This document shows, piece after piece, positions 9,742 to 17,708 of a stretch of DNA of 43,020 nucleotides; position 1 is the first letter of the stretch; the number at the start of each line of letters is the position of its first letter. Source of the DNA: Streptomyces sp. ISL-12 (GTDB taxonomy: Bacteria > Actinomycetota > Actinomycetes > Streptomycetales > Streptomycetaceae); contig NZ_JAGGOO010000003.1 of the NCBI RefSeq assembly GCF_018614415.1, forward strand, positions 1 to 43,020, given 5' to 3'. The notes under the pieces were generated by a model. It saw nothing but the letters and a program-made list of their open reading frames with translations. It was not told where the DNA came from and did not search any database. The position numbers and the translations under genes were made by a program.

Positions 9742-12054
9742 TCACGAGGACGGGGCCGGGGTCGGGGTCGCGGAGCGCTGTCCGCCCTGCGCGCCCTTCT
9801 TCAGGAAGCCCATGTCCTCGTAGACCGGGGTGGCGAAGCCGAAGGCGCCCGCGTTGGCGAGGTTCTCGCGGGCGACGGTGAGCTGGGGGCGCTGGTAGAG
9901 GGGGAGGGAGCCGGCCGCCGCCCAGATCCGGGAGTCGGCCTTGCGGATCAGGGACCGGGCCTCCTTCTCGTCCAGGGTGGCGATGGCCTGCTCGAAGAGC
10001 TGGTCGACCTGGTCGGTGCCGACCCGGGTGTAGTTCTGTTCGACGTTGAGGGAGCCGTCGGCGGCGGGGACGGGCTTGGCGTAGACGGGGCGGGCGTCGG
10101 TGGCCGGGAAGGCGGTGCCGGGCCAGGAGTAGAGCGCCAGGTCGTAGTCGCCGCCCGCGATGTGGTCCCGGAAGTAGCTCTCGTCGGGGACCTTGGTGAT
10201 GTCGGTGCGGATGCCGATCCGGTCCAGCATGCGGCTGATCCGGTCGGCGACGGTGCGCAGCGTGCCGGAGCCGGGGCCGGAGGGGAGCACGAAGCGCAGG
10301 GTGAGCGGCTTGCCGTTCCTGGCCAGCGGCGCCGCGGCGCCGGCCGGGGCGGCGGTGCCCTTGGGGGCGTAGGCACCGGGGGCGCTGCCGTTGGCCTTGT
10401 TCTTCTCGCCGTCGCCGTTTCCGTGGCCGTTTCCGTCGCCGTCGCCCTCGCCCTTGCCGTCGCCGTTTCCGTGGCCGTTTCCGTCGCCGTCGCCCTCGCC
10501 CTTGCCGTCGCCGTTTCCGTCGCCGTCGCCCTTGCCGTCCTCCCCCACGATGTACGTACCGTCGTCGCCGCCCGGGGAGTCGCTCTCGGACGAGCTGCCC
10601 TCGCCCTCCTCGGCGCCGGCCGCCTCCTCCGCCTCCCCTTCCTTCTCCTTGTCCTTCTTCACGGGCCCCCCGGGCACCCACCCCGCGTCCGCGAGCAGCG
10701 CCCGCGCCTCCTTGACGTCCGGTTCGCCGAGCGCGCCGCTGCCGTCGGCGTAGGCGTCCTGGCCGGCCAGCGCGAGGTGGCTGCCGAGGGGCTCCGCCGG
10801 GAGGCCGAGGGGCTTCAGCACCGCCTCGGCCAGTTCCTCGCGGTCGACGGCGCGGGCGACGGCCCGGCGCACCCGTTCGTCGGCGAGGGGGCCGTCCGCC
10901 CCGTTGAGGGCGAGCTGGGTGTAGGCGGGCTCCAGCGACTTGCGGACCTCGAAGCCGCGCAGGGCGGCCCGCCGGCGTTCGGCCCGGGCGAGGGCCGCCC
11001 GCCGCTCCTCGCGGGCGAGCGTCTCCTCGTACGCGGCCTCCTCGTCGGAGCCGTGGGCGACGGCCCAGGAGCGCAGGGCGTCGGCGGCGGACCGCCCCTG
11101 GCCGCTCTCCGGACCGGAGAGGGATGCGGCGTCCTCGGCGGCGGTGGAGCCGAGCGGGTTGCCGGTGCCGGGCGGGGCGCCGGCCCGGCCGACCTCCCGG
11201 GCGGTGGCCGGGTCGACCTCGGCGAGGTCGAGCTTGCCGGCGGTCAGGGCCGCGGTCCGCTCGCCGCGCTCCACGGCGCGCAGCACGATCCGGGACAGCT
11301 TGGCCGGCTCGCCCCACCAGCGCGGATTGCGCCCGAGGACGACCTCGTCGGCCTCGCGGTCCACCTTCTGGACGGCGAACGGCCCGGCGGTGATCTTGAG
11401 CTTGCGCCGCGCTCCGTCGTTGAAGGCGTCCGGGGTGCCCATGACCTCCCTCGGGTACAGCGGCGTGAACAGGGAGCGCCAGTCGGCGTAGGGGCGGCGG
11501 AAGGTGACCTTGACCTCCAGGTCGTTCTTGCCCCGCTCGATCTTCTCGACGCGGTCGTAGCCGGCGTTGCGGGCGGTCCAGTAGGCGCTGTCCTTGCCGG
11601 ACAGGGCACGCCACTGGGCGGCGAAGTCGGCGGCGCCGATCTCCCGGCCGTCGCTCCAGACGGCCTGCTGGTTGAGCTTGTAGAGCACGACCTGTCTTGG
11701 CTCGGTGGCGACCACCTCGGCGGACTCCAGGTAGTCGGGGTTGCGCACCGGGCGGCCGGTGGCGTCCATGCGGAACATGGAGGGCAGTACGGCCTGGGCG
11801 ACCCGGGTGGTGGTGGCGTCGGCGTCGGACTGGAAGACGTTCAGCGTGTCCGGCACGGAGTCCGCCGCCCAGCGCAGGGTGCCGCCGTCGGCGATCCGGG
11901 CCCGGGCCGCGACGGCGGTGTCGGGACCGGCGAGCGGCTCGCCCGCGGGGTCCTCGGAGCTGCACCCGGCGAGGACGGGGACCGCGAGCGCGCCCGCGGT
12001 GAGGAAGGCGACCGAGCGCGTGCGGGCGCGTGGTCCGACGCCGACGTGGGACAT
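9742..12054 (-). CDS. Large orphan peptide-binding lipoprotein (SBP_bac_5 family)
   Basis: A 770-residue lipoprotein. The signal sequence ends in the lipobox VLAGC (about residues 26-30). The binding-protein fold is split: an N-terminal part (GTLRWAADSVPDTLNVF, with the conserved YKLNQQAVWSDGREI block), then a low-complexity insert of Gly, Asp, Asn, Lys and Glu (about 485-555), then the C-terminal lobe (PLTLRFVLPSG, ending in FGFATPVYEDMGFL). A GGAGG lies seven bases before the ATG. No permease or ATPase gene adjoins it, so it may serve the nearby peptide transporter or act as a sensor. The insert is encoded by a perfect 48-bp duplication and probably varies between strains. Usual family length is 530-600 residues, so the insert accounts for most of the excess. 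Confidence 0.88.
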   Translation of the reverse strand: MSHVGVGPRARTRSVAFLTAGALAVPVLAGCSSEDPAGEPLAGPDTAVAARARIADGGTLRWAADSVPDTLNVFQSDADATTTRVAQAVLPSMFRMDATGRPVRNPDYLESAEVVATEPRQVVLYKLNQQAVWSDGREIGAADFAAQWRALSGKDSAYWTARNAGYDRVEKIERGKNDLEVKVTFRRPYADWRSLFTPLYPREVMGTPDAFNDGARRKLKITAGPFAVQKVDREADEVVLGRNPRWWGEPAKLSRIVLRAVERGERTAALTAGKLDLAEVDPATAREVGRAGAPPGTGNPLGSTAAEDAASLSGPESGQGRSAADALRSWAVAHGSDEEAAYEETLAREERRAALARAERRRAALRGFEVRKSLEPAYTQLALNGADGPLADERVRRAVARAVDREELAEAVLKPLGLPAEPLGSHLALAGQDAYADGSGALGEPDVKEARALLADAGWVPGGPVKKDKEKEGEAEEAAGAEEGEGSSSESDSPGGDDGTYIVGEDGKGDGDGNGDGKGEGDGDGNGHGNGDGKGEGDGDGNGHGNGDGEKNKANGSAPGAYAPKGTAAPAGAAAPLARNGKPLTLRFVLPSGPGSGTLRTVADRISRMLDRIGIRTDITKVPDESYFRDHIAGGDYDLALYSWPGTAFPATDARPVYAKPVPAADGSLNVEQNYTRVGTDQVDQLFEQAIATLDEKEARSLIRKADSRIWAAAGSLPLYQRPQLTVARENLANAGAFGFATPVYEDMGFLKKGAQGGQRSATPTPAPSS
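10411..10536. repeat. 48-bp tandem duplication plus partial third copy, inside the binding-protein gene
   Basis: Bases 10411-10458 are repeated exactly at 10459-10506. A third, shortened version with one internal deletion runs to about 10536. The unit is itself made of six-base steps of the GTCGCC/GTTTCC kind and encodes alternating Gly with Asp, Asn, Lys, Glu and His. As 48 is a multiple of three, copy-number change keeps the frame. Confidence 0.9.
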
Positions 12055-12363
12055 CTGTCTACCTCCGGAGAGCCGCGGGCGTTGTGTTCACTTCTGGCGG
12101 TATATGGAGTTGATCATTTGTATTCAGACGTATGCGCCCACTGAAGAGGAATCGGTTCGGCAACGACCGGCGACACGTCGGCCCCGCTCCATAAGCTCAC
12201 CCGCCCGGGGGAACGCGCGCCCGGGGGTGCGCCCGCGCGCCTCGGCCAATCGCTGCACGTCCCTTCACAGGGACAGGTGTGACGCGCGACACTCTCAGGC
12301 GCATGAACGTCGCCATCCCAGGCCGGCCGGTGTGGCCGCGTCCGACGGAAGTGAGGTCACGTC
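12055..12363. promoter_or_regulatory. Divergent promoter region between the orphan lipoprotein and the sdh-linked small gene
   Basis: About 300 bases with no gene. The half next to the lipoprotein start is AT-richer than average (about 12090-12150), as expected for promoters. A short hairpin GTCCCT-TCAC-AGGGAC lies at 12259-12274 upstream of the small gene. No established operator was recognised. Confidence 0.45.
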
Positions 12364-12657
12364 ATGTCCGTGCACGACGAACTGACGACGATCCGGCGCT
12401 GCCTCGACGATCTGTCGCGGGCCGTGAGCCGGCTGGAACAGCGGATCGGCCGCGACGGTCTGGAGGTCCGGCGGGTCCGCACCGACGCCGGTCACCTGCG
12501 GGAGAGCGTCGCGCTGCTGCACGCTGCCGCCGCCGCGGGGGACGCGCCGATACCGCGGCCGGACCTCGTCACCATCTCCGACGCCCCGTACGACCTCACC
12601 CTGTGGACGGACTCGGACGACGAGGGACTGGGCGCCCGCGACCGGCGCGCCCCCTGA
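12364..12657 (+). CDS. Small conserved-type hypothetical protein, coiled-coil-like
   Basis: A 97-residue acidic protein. The first 60 residues are predicted helical, with heptad-like spacing (TTIRRCLDDLSRAVSRLEQR), and the end is Asp/Glu-rich. A GAGG lies seven bases before the ATG. It is 38 bases ahead of the succinate dehydrogenase membrane subunit and in the same direction, so it may be co-transcribed with that operon. No enzyme motif is visible and I do not recognise a named family. One Cys near residue 13 is the only potentially reactive residue. Confidence 0.75.
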   Translation: MSVHDELTTIRRCLDDLSRAVSRLEQRIGRDGLEVRRVRTDAGHLRESVALLHAAAAAGDAPIPRPDLVTISDAPYDLTLWTDSDDEGLGARDRRAP

Positions 12658-12695
12658 CCCGACCGCATCCGACCGGACCCCACCGGAGTCGCCCA

Positions 12696-13532
12696 GTGGC
12701 CACTGGAACGGAACCACCCCCCACCGACCCCCGTCCCCGGCGCGGCGGCGTCCACGCCCCGGCGCGCGCCGCGATCAGCGCCCCGCACCTGCGCACCGAC
12801 CGCTGGTGGCTGGCCCCCGCCGGCACCGCCGCCGGGCTGCTCGCGTTCATCGTGTACTCGACGTGGCGGGCGTTCGCCGACGCCGACTACTACGCGGCCC
12901 CCTACGTCTCGCCGTTCTACTCCCCGTGCCTGGCCGAGCGCTGCGCGCCGATGCGCTCCGGGCCCAACTGGGAGGTCTTCGGCGCCTGGTGGGGCATCTC
13001 CCCCGCGATCATCATCCTGGTCTTCCCGCTCGGCTTCCGGCTGACCTGCTACTACTACCGCAAGGCGTACTACCGCGGCTTCTGGGCCTCGCCGCCCGCC
13101 TGCGCGGTGGCCGAGCCGCACAAGAAGTACACCGGCGAGTCCCGCTTCCCCCTCGTCCTCCAGAACCTGCACCGCTACTTCTTCTACGCGGCGCTGCTGG
13201 TGGCGGGCATCCTCACCTACGACACGGTCCTCGCCTTCCGCGACGAGCACTACGCGTGGGGCCACATGGGCCTGGGCACCCTCGTCTTCCTGGTCAACAT
13301 CGCGCTGATCTGGGCGTACACCCTGTCCTGCCACTCCTGCCGGCACATCGTCGGCGGCAAGCTCAAGCACTTCTCCAAGCACCCCGTGCGCTACCGCGCC
13401 TGGCAGTGGGTGGGCCGGCTCAACGCCCGGCACATGCAGCTCGCCTGGGCCTCCCTGGTGAGCGTGGCGCTCGCCGACTTCTACGTGTACCTGGTCGCGT
13501 CCGGCGCCTTCGACGATCCGAGGTTCTTTTGA
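12696..13532 (+). CDS. Succinate dehydrogenase / fumarate reductase cytochrome b-type membrane subunit
   Basis: A 278-residue integral membrane protein with five hydrophobic segments, the layout of the single-subunit (type B, di-haem) membrane anchor that replaces separate SdhC and SdhD. It would pass electrons from the Fe-S subunit to menaquinone. His residues suited to haem ligation lie in the second to fifth helix regions (for example NLHRYFFYAALL, HYAWGHMGLG and CHSCRHIVGG). The start is the GTG at 12696, preceded by GGAG eight bases upstream; the open frame further upstream is Arg/Pro-rich and not protein-like. The stop overlaps the flavoprotein ATG (TGATG), so translation is coupled. 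Confidence 0.88.
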   Translation: MATGTEPPPTDPRPRRGGVHAPARAAISAPHLRTDRWWLAPAGTAAGLLAFIVYSTWRAFADADYYAAPYVSPFYSPCLAERCAPMRSGPNWEVFGAWWGISPAIIILVFPLGFRLTCYYYRKAYYRGFWASPPACAVAEPHKKYTGESRFPLVLQNLHRYFFYAALLVAGILTYDTVLAFRDEHYAWGHMGLGTLVFLVNIALIWAYTLSCHSCRHIVGGKLKHFSKHPVRYRAWQWVGRLNARHMQLAWASLVSVALADFYVYLVASGAFDDPRFF

Positions 13533-15466
13533 TGTCCGTGGTGGACCGGCAGGAGTGGGACGTCGTCGTGGTGGGCGCGGGCGGCGCCGGGCTGCGCGCC
13601 GCGATCGAGGCGCGCGAGCGGGGCGCCCGTACGGCGGTGATCTGCAAGTCGCTGTTCGGCAAGGCGCACACGGTGATGGCCGAGGGCGGCATCGCGGCGG
13701 CGATGGGCAACGCCAACGAGCGCGACAGCTGGCAGGTCCACTTCCGGGACACCCTGCGCGGCGGCAAGTTCCTCAACCAGTGGCGGATGGCCGAGCTGCA
13801 CGCCAAGGAGGCCCCGGACCGGGTCTGGGAGCTGGAGACCTGGGGCGCTCTGTTCGACCGTACGAAGGACGGCCGGATCTCGCAGCGCAACTTCGGCGGC
13901 CACGAGTACCCGCGCCTGGCCCACGTCGGCGACCGCACCGGCCTGGAGCTGATCCGCACCCTCCAGCAGAAGGTCGTCGCCCTCCAGCAGGAGGACCACC
14001 GCGAGACCGGCGACTACGAGTCCCGGCTGAAGGTCTTCCAGGAGTGCACGGTCACCCGCGTGCTGAAGGACGGCTCACGTGTCTCGGGCGTCTTCGCCTA
14101 CGAGCGCGAGACCGGCCGTTTCCTCGTCCTGGAGGCCCCCGCCGTGGTGATCGCCACCGGCGGCATCGGCAAGTCCTTCAAGGTGACGTCGAACTCCTGG
14201 GAGTACACCGGCGACGGGCACGCCCTCGCCCTGCTCGCGGGCGCGCCGCTGCTGAACATGGAGTTCGTGCAGTTCCACCCCACGGGCATGGTCTGGCCCC
14301 CGTCCGTGAAGGGCATCCTGGTCACCGAGTCGGTGCGCGGGGACGGCGGGGTGCTCAGGAACTCCGAGGGCAAGCGGTTCATGTTCGACTACGTCCCGGA
14401 CGTCTTCAAGGAGAAGTACGCCGAGTCCGAGGCCGAGGCCGACCGCTGGTACGACGACCCGGACCACAACCGGCGTCCCCCCGAACTGCTCCCCCGCGAC
14501 GAGGTCGCCCGCGCCATCAACAGCGAGGTGAAGGAGGGCCGGGGCTCCCCGCACGGCGGTGTCTTCCTCGACGTGTCGACGCGGATGCCCGCGGAGGTCG
14601 TCAAGCGGCGGCTGCCGTCGATGTACCACCAGTTCAAGGAGCTGGCCGACGTCGACATCACCGCGGAGGCGATGGAGGTCGGGCCCACCTGCCACTACGT
14701 GATGGGCGGCATCGCCGTCGACTCCGACACCGCCGCCGCGCGCGGGGTACCGGGGCTGTACGCGGCGGGTGAGGTGGCCGGCGGGATGCACGGCTCCAAC
14801 CGGCTCGGCGGCAACTCCCTCTCCGACCTGCTGGTGTTCGGGCGGCGGGCGGGGTGGCACGCCGCCGAGTACGCGCTCGGCCGGGAGCGGCCCCGCACGG
14901 CCGAGGAGGACATCGGCTCGGCCGCCGCCGAGGCGCTGCGCCCGTTCTCGGCGGAGTCGGAGCCGGGGGAACCGGCCGGCGGGCCCCCGGAGAACCCGTA
15001 CACCCTCCACCAGGAACTCCAGCAGACCATGAACGACCTGGTCGGCATCATCCGCCGGGAAGCCGAGATGGAGCGGGCCCTGGAGAAACTGGCCGAGCTG
15101 CGGGTACGGGCCCGGCGGGCCGGCGTCGAGGGGCACCGGCAGTTCAACCCGGGCTGGCACCTCGCCCTGGACCTGCGGAACATGCTGCTGGTCAGCGAGT
15201 GCGTGGCGCGGGCCGCGCTGGAGCGCACCGAGTCGCGCGGCGGCCACACCCGCGAGGACCACGCCGCGATGGACCGCCGGTGGCGCAACGTCAACCTGCT
15301 CTGCCGGCTGACCGACCCGACGGGCGGCCTGGCGGCGACGGACCCGGTGCGCGGCCAGATCACCCTGCACCGGGAGACCACCGACCCGGTCCGTCCCGAC
15401 CTGCTCGCCCTGTTCGAGAAGGAAGAGCTGGCCAAGTACCTCGCCGACGAGGAGCTGTACCGATGA
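13532..15466 (+). CDS. sdhA: Succinate dehydrogenase / fumarate reductase flavoprotein subunit
   Basis: A 644-residue catalytic subunit that oxidises succinate with covalently bound FAD. The dinucleotide-binding motif is VVVVGAGGAGLRAA at the N-terminus. The flavin-linking His lies in AHTVMAEGGIAAAMGN. Active-site blocks include QFHPTG and the R/H-containing region GPTCHYVMGGI, followed by the FAD-contact segment GLYAAGEVAGGMHGSNRLGG. The start is fixed by the overlap with the preceding gene. Its ATGA overlap with the Fe-S gene shows three-gene coupling. Length and motifs fit the type-B enzyme of Gram-positive bacteria. Confidence 0.95.
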   Translation: MSVVDRQEWDVVVVGAGGAGLRAAIEARERGARTAVICKSLFGKAHTVMAEGGIAAAMGNANERDSWQVHFRDTLRGGKFLNQWRMAELHAKEAPDRVWELETWGALFDRTKDGRISQRNFGGHEYPRLAHVGDRTGLELIRTLQQKVVALQQEDHRETGDYESRLKVFQECTVTRVLKDGSRVSGVFAYERETGRFLVLEAPAVVIATGGIGKSFKVTSNSWEYTGDGHALALLAGAPLLNMEFVQFHPTGMVWPPSVKGILVTESVRGDGGVLRNSEGKRFMFDYVPDVFKEKYAESEAEADRWYDDPDHNRRPPELLPRDEVARAINSEVKEGRGSPHGGVFLDVSTRMPAEVVKRRLPSMYHQFKELADVDITAEAMEVGPTCHYVMGGIAVDSDTAAARGVPGLYAAGEVAGGMHGSNRLGGNSLSDLLVFGRRAGWHAAEYALGRERPRTAEEDIGSAAAEALRPFSAESEPGEPAGGPPENPYTLHQELQQTMNDLVGIIRREAEMERALEKLAELRVRARRAGVEGHRQFNPGWHLALDLRNMLLVSECVARAALERTESRGGHTREDHAAMDRRWRNVNLLCRLTDPTGGLAATDPVRGQITLHRETTDPVRPDLLALFEKEELAKYLADEELYR

Positions 15467-16236
15467 GCGGTTACGAGGCGCGGTTCCGGGTGTGGCGGGG
15501 CGACACCGGGGGCGGCGCGCTGGAGGACTTCACCGTCGAGGTGAACGAGGGGGAGGTGGTCCTCGACATCATCCACCGCCTCCAGGCCACCCAGGCCCCC
15601 GACCTGGCCGTCCGCTGGAACTGCAAGGCCGGCAAGTGCGGCTCGTGCTCCGCCGAGATCAACGGGCGGCCCCGGCTGCTGTGCATGACCCGGATGTCGG
15701 TCTTCACCCGCGAGGAGACGATCACCGTCACCCCGCTGCGCGCCTTCCCGGTCGTACGGGACCTGGTGACGGACGTCGGCTTCAACTACGCCAAGGCCCG
15801 CGAGGTCCCGGCCTTCGTGCCGCCCGCCGGGGTCGGTCCCGGCGAGTACCGGATGACGCAGGAGGACGTGGACCGGCCGCAGGAGTTCCGCAAGTGCATC
15901 GAGTGCTTCCTGTGCCAGGACACCTGCCATGTGGTCCGGGACCACGAGGAGAACAAACCGGCGTTCGCGGGCCCGCGCTTCCTGATGCGGGTCGCCGAAC
16001 TGGACATGCACCCGCTGGACGCGGCCGAGTCCAGCGGTCTGGACCGCAAGAAGACCGCCCAGGACGAGCACGGCCTCGGCTACTGCAACATCACCAAGTG
16101 CTGCACGGAGGTCTGCCCCGAGGGCATCAGGATCACGGACAATGCGCTGATCCCCTTGAAGGAGCGGGCCGTCGACCGCAAGTACGACCCGCTGGTCTGG
16201 CTCGGCTCGACGATCAGGAGGCGCCGGGAGCGCTGA
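15463..16236 (+). CDS. sdhB: Succinate dehydrogenase / fumarate reductase iron-sulfur subunit
   Basis: A 257-residue electron-transfer subunit. The [2Fe-2S] site is CKAGKCGSC with a fourth Cys in LLCMTR. The C-terminal ferredoxin half has CIECFLCQDTCH and CNITKCCTEVCPEG, which supply the remaining clusters. It starts inside the stop of the flavoprotein gene and ends the operon. Its last 23 bases overlap the end of the convergent GH18-like gene on the other strand, leaving no room for a separate terminator. Confidence 0.94.
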   Translation: MSGYEARFRVWRGDTGGGALEDFTVEVNEGEVVLDIIHRLQATQAPDLAVRWNCKAGKCGSCSAEINGRPRLLCMTRMSVFTREETITVTPLRAFPVVRDLVTDVGFNYAKAREVPAFVPPAGVGPGEYRMTQEDVDRPQEFRKCIECFLCQDTCHVVRDHEENKPAFAGPRFLMRVAELDMHPLDAAESSGLDRKKTAQDEHGLGYCNITKCCTEVCPEGIRITDNALIPLKERAVDRKYDPLVWLGSTIRRRRER

Positions 16237-17599
16237 CCCAGCCCTCGCGGTACGCCCGCCAGTCGGCCTCGGTCGCGGCGAAGTCGACGTACAGGGCGAC
16301 GCCGAAGTTCTCCCGGCCGGGGTCCGTGCGGGACAGGCCGAGGCGGACGCCGCGCACGGCGGCGGGGACGGTCTCGGCGTGGCCCCAGTGGGAGGGGTCG
16401 CTCTCGTAGTAGAAGGGCAGGCCCATCAGCAGGTCGGTGGTGGGCGGGGTGACCTCCAGGGCGAGCGAGGTCTGCCGGGCCACATAGCCGCCGTAGGTGC
16501 TTTGCAGGGGCTGCGCGGTGTCGTACGACATGACGGCGATCTGGTCGACCCGGCGGGCGACCTGGCCGAAGTACTCCTGCGACCACCACTTGGGGTGGCC
16601 GGTGAGGGCGCCGGCGACGGAGTGCAGGGCCGGCAGCGGGTCGATCTGGTGGGCGGCCACGGAGAGTACGACGTTGCGCGCGTCCGTCACCCGGCGCACG
16701 GCGTCGAGGAGGGCGAGGTAGCCGCCGTTGCCGGAGCGGGCGGGTTCCAGGTCGAAGTGGACGCCGTCGAAGCCCTCGTCGAGGATCTGCCCGGCCGAGC
16801 GGACGACGGCGGCACGGGTCCCGGCCCGCTCCAGCCGCATGCCGTCCGGGGTCTCGGTGGCGAGGACGTCGCCGAGCCAGGCGTGCACGCGGACGCCGGG
16901 CAGTTCCTCGTGGACGGCGTCGGTCAGCCAGTGGGCCTTCGGGTAGCGGCCGCGGGGGAGGGTGCCGTCGTGTTCCAGGGGGCCGGTGTGGACGTAGAGG
17001 TCGCGGATGCCGGTGGTGGCGAGCCGTCGGCCGAGGGCGGCGAGGTCGGCGTCCGTCTTCCGCCCGTCGACCCAGGCGTGACCGAGCCAGACGGCGTCCT
17101 GGTGCCGGGTCCGGGTGCCGTCGGCCGGGTCGCCGGCGTAGCTGACGCGCAGGGCGGCCTGGGTGGCGAGGACGGGGACGAGGAGGACGAGGGCGAGCAC
17201 CAGGGCGGTACGGCGCAGGCGGCGGAGCCAGGGTCTTCGGGGGGTGTCGGGGGTGGGGGCCTCGGGCTCACGGGCACCGGGGGTGTCGGGCTCGCACGCC
17301 TCGGGGGTGGGGGCCTCGGGCTCACGGGCACCGGGGGTGTCGGGCTCGCACGCCTCGGACTCACGGACCACGGAGTCACGCGCCCCGGACTCACGAACCA
17401 CGCACTCACGGACCACGCACTCACGCGCCCCGGACTCACGGACCTCGGACTCACGGACCACGGACTCACGCGCCCCGGACTCACGGACCTCGGACTCACG
17501 CGCCCCGGGAACCTCGGTCTCCGTGGCCTCGGCGGGCGCGGGCGCCTCCGTCCGCTGTCCCCGGCGCGGGGTGCCCGTGCCGTCGGTCGGCTGTTCCAT
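16214..17599 (-). CDS. Membrane-anchored GH18-like (TIM-barrel) protein with repeat-rich N-terminus
   Basis: 461 residues from the ATG at 17599 (GGAGG seven bases upstream). Residues about 20-125 are low-complexity repeats (VRESGARES-type five-residue units, then two 18-residue Glu/Pro/Ala units). A single hydrophobic segment (start ALVLALVLLVPVLATQAAL) follows, so the repeats would be cytoplasmic and the barrel outside. The extracellular part has TIM-barrel strands such as GVRVHAWLG, GFDGVHFDLEP and IAVMSYDT. HFDLEP resembles the catalytic DxxDxDxE of chitinase-like GH18 enzymes, keeping the last D and E but with His at the middle Asp. It may bind or cleave a glycan, and activity is uncertain. 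It overlaps sdhB by 23 bases tail to tail. Confidence 0.75.
   Translation of the reverse strand: MEQPTDGTGTPRRGQRTEAPAPAEATETEVPGARESEVRESGARESVVRESEVRESGARECVVRECVVRESGARDSVVRESEACEPDTPGAREPEAPTPEACEPDTPGAREPEAPTPDTPRRPWLRRLRRTALVLALVLLVPVLATQAALRVSYAGDPADGTRTRHQDAVWLGHAWVDGRKTDADLAALGRRLATTGIRDLYVHTGPLEHDGTLPRGRYPKAHWLTDAVHEELPGVRVHAWLGDVLATETPDGMRLERAGTRAAVVRSAGQILDEGFDGVHFDLEPARSGNGGYLALLDAVRRVTDARNVVLSVAAHQIDPLPALHSVAGALTGHPKWWSQEYFGQVARRVDQIAVMSYDTAQPLQSTYGGYVARQTSLALEVTPPTTDLLMGLPFYYESDPSHWGHAETVPAAVRGVRLGLSRTDPGRENFGVALYVDFAATEADWRAYREGWVSAPGAS
17253..17515. repeat. Coding minisatellites: 54-bp direct repeat and 15-bp tandem units
   Basis: A 54-bp unit beginning at 17253 is repeated at 17307 and encodes 18 residues rich in Glu, Pro, Ala and Thr. 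It is followed (about 17350-17515) by roughly ten imperfect 15-bp units of the type GGACTCACGCGCCCC or GGACTCACGGACCTC, encoding five-residue steps (ARESG, VRESE). Both units are multiples of three, so the frame of the host gene is preserved. This segment is a candidate for strain-to-strain length variation. Confidence 0.85.
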
Positions 17600-17708
17600 G
17601 CCGCGCCCTCCGTCGCCCGCCCCGGTGGCAGGTGTCACCGGCGGGGACGACGGACGCGGCGGTACCGGTTGCGGCCCGGGACACGGCCCCGGCGGGACCG
17701 GCACCGGC

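Noticed and set aside
10162..12144. 660-codon + strand frame opposite the orphan lipoprotein
   Set aside because: Its sequence is the usual low-information Gly/Val/Ala/Arg mirror of a high-GC gene and contains the complement of the repeat; no start site or motif supports it.
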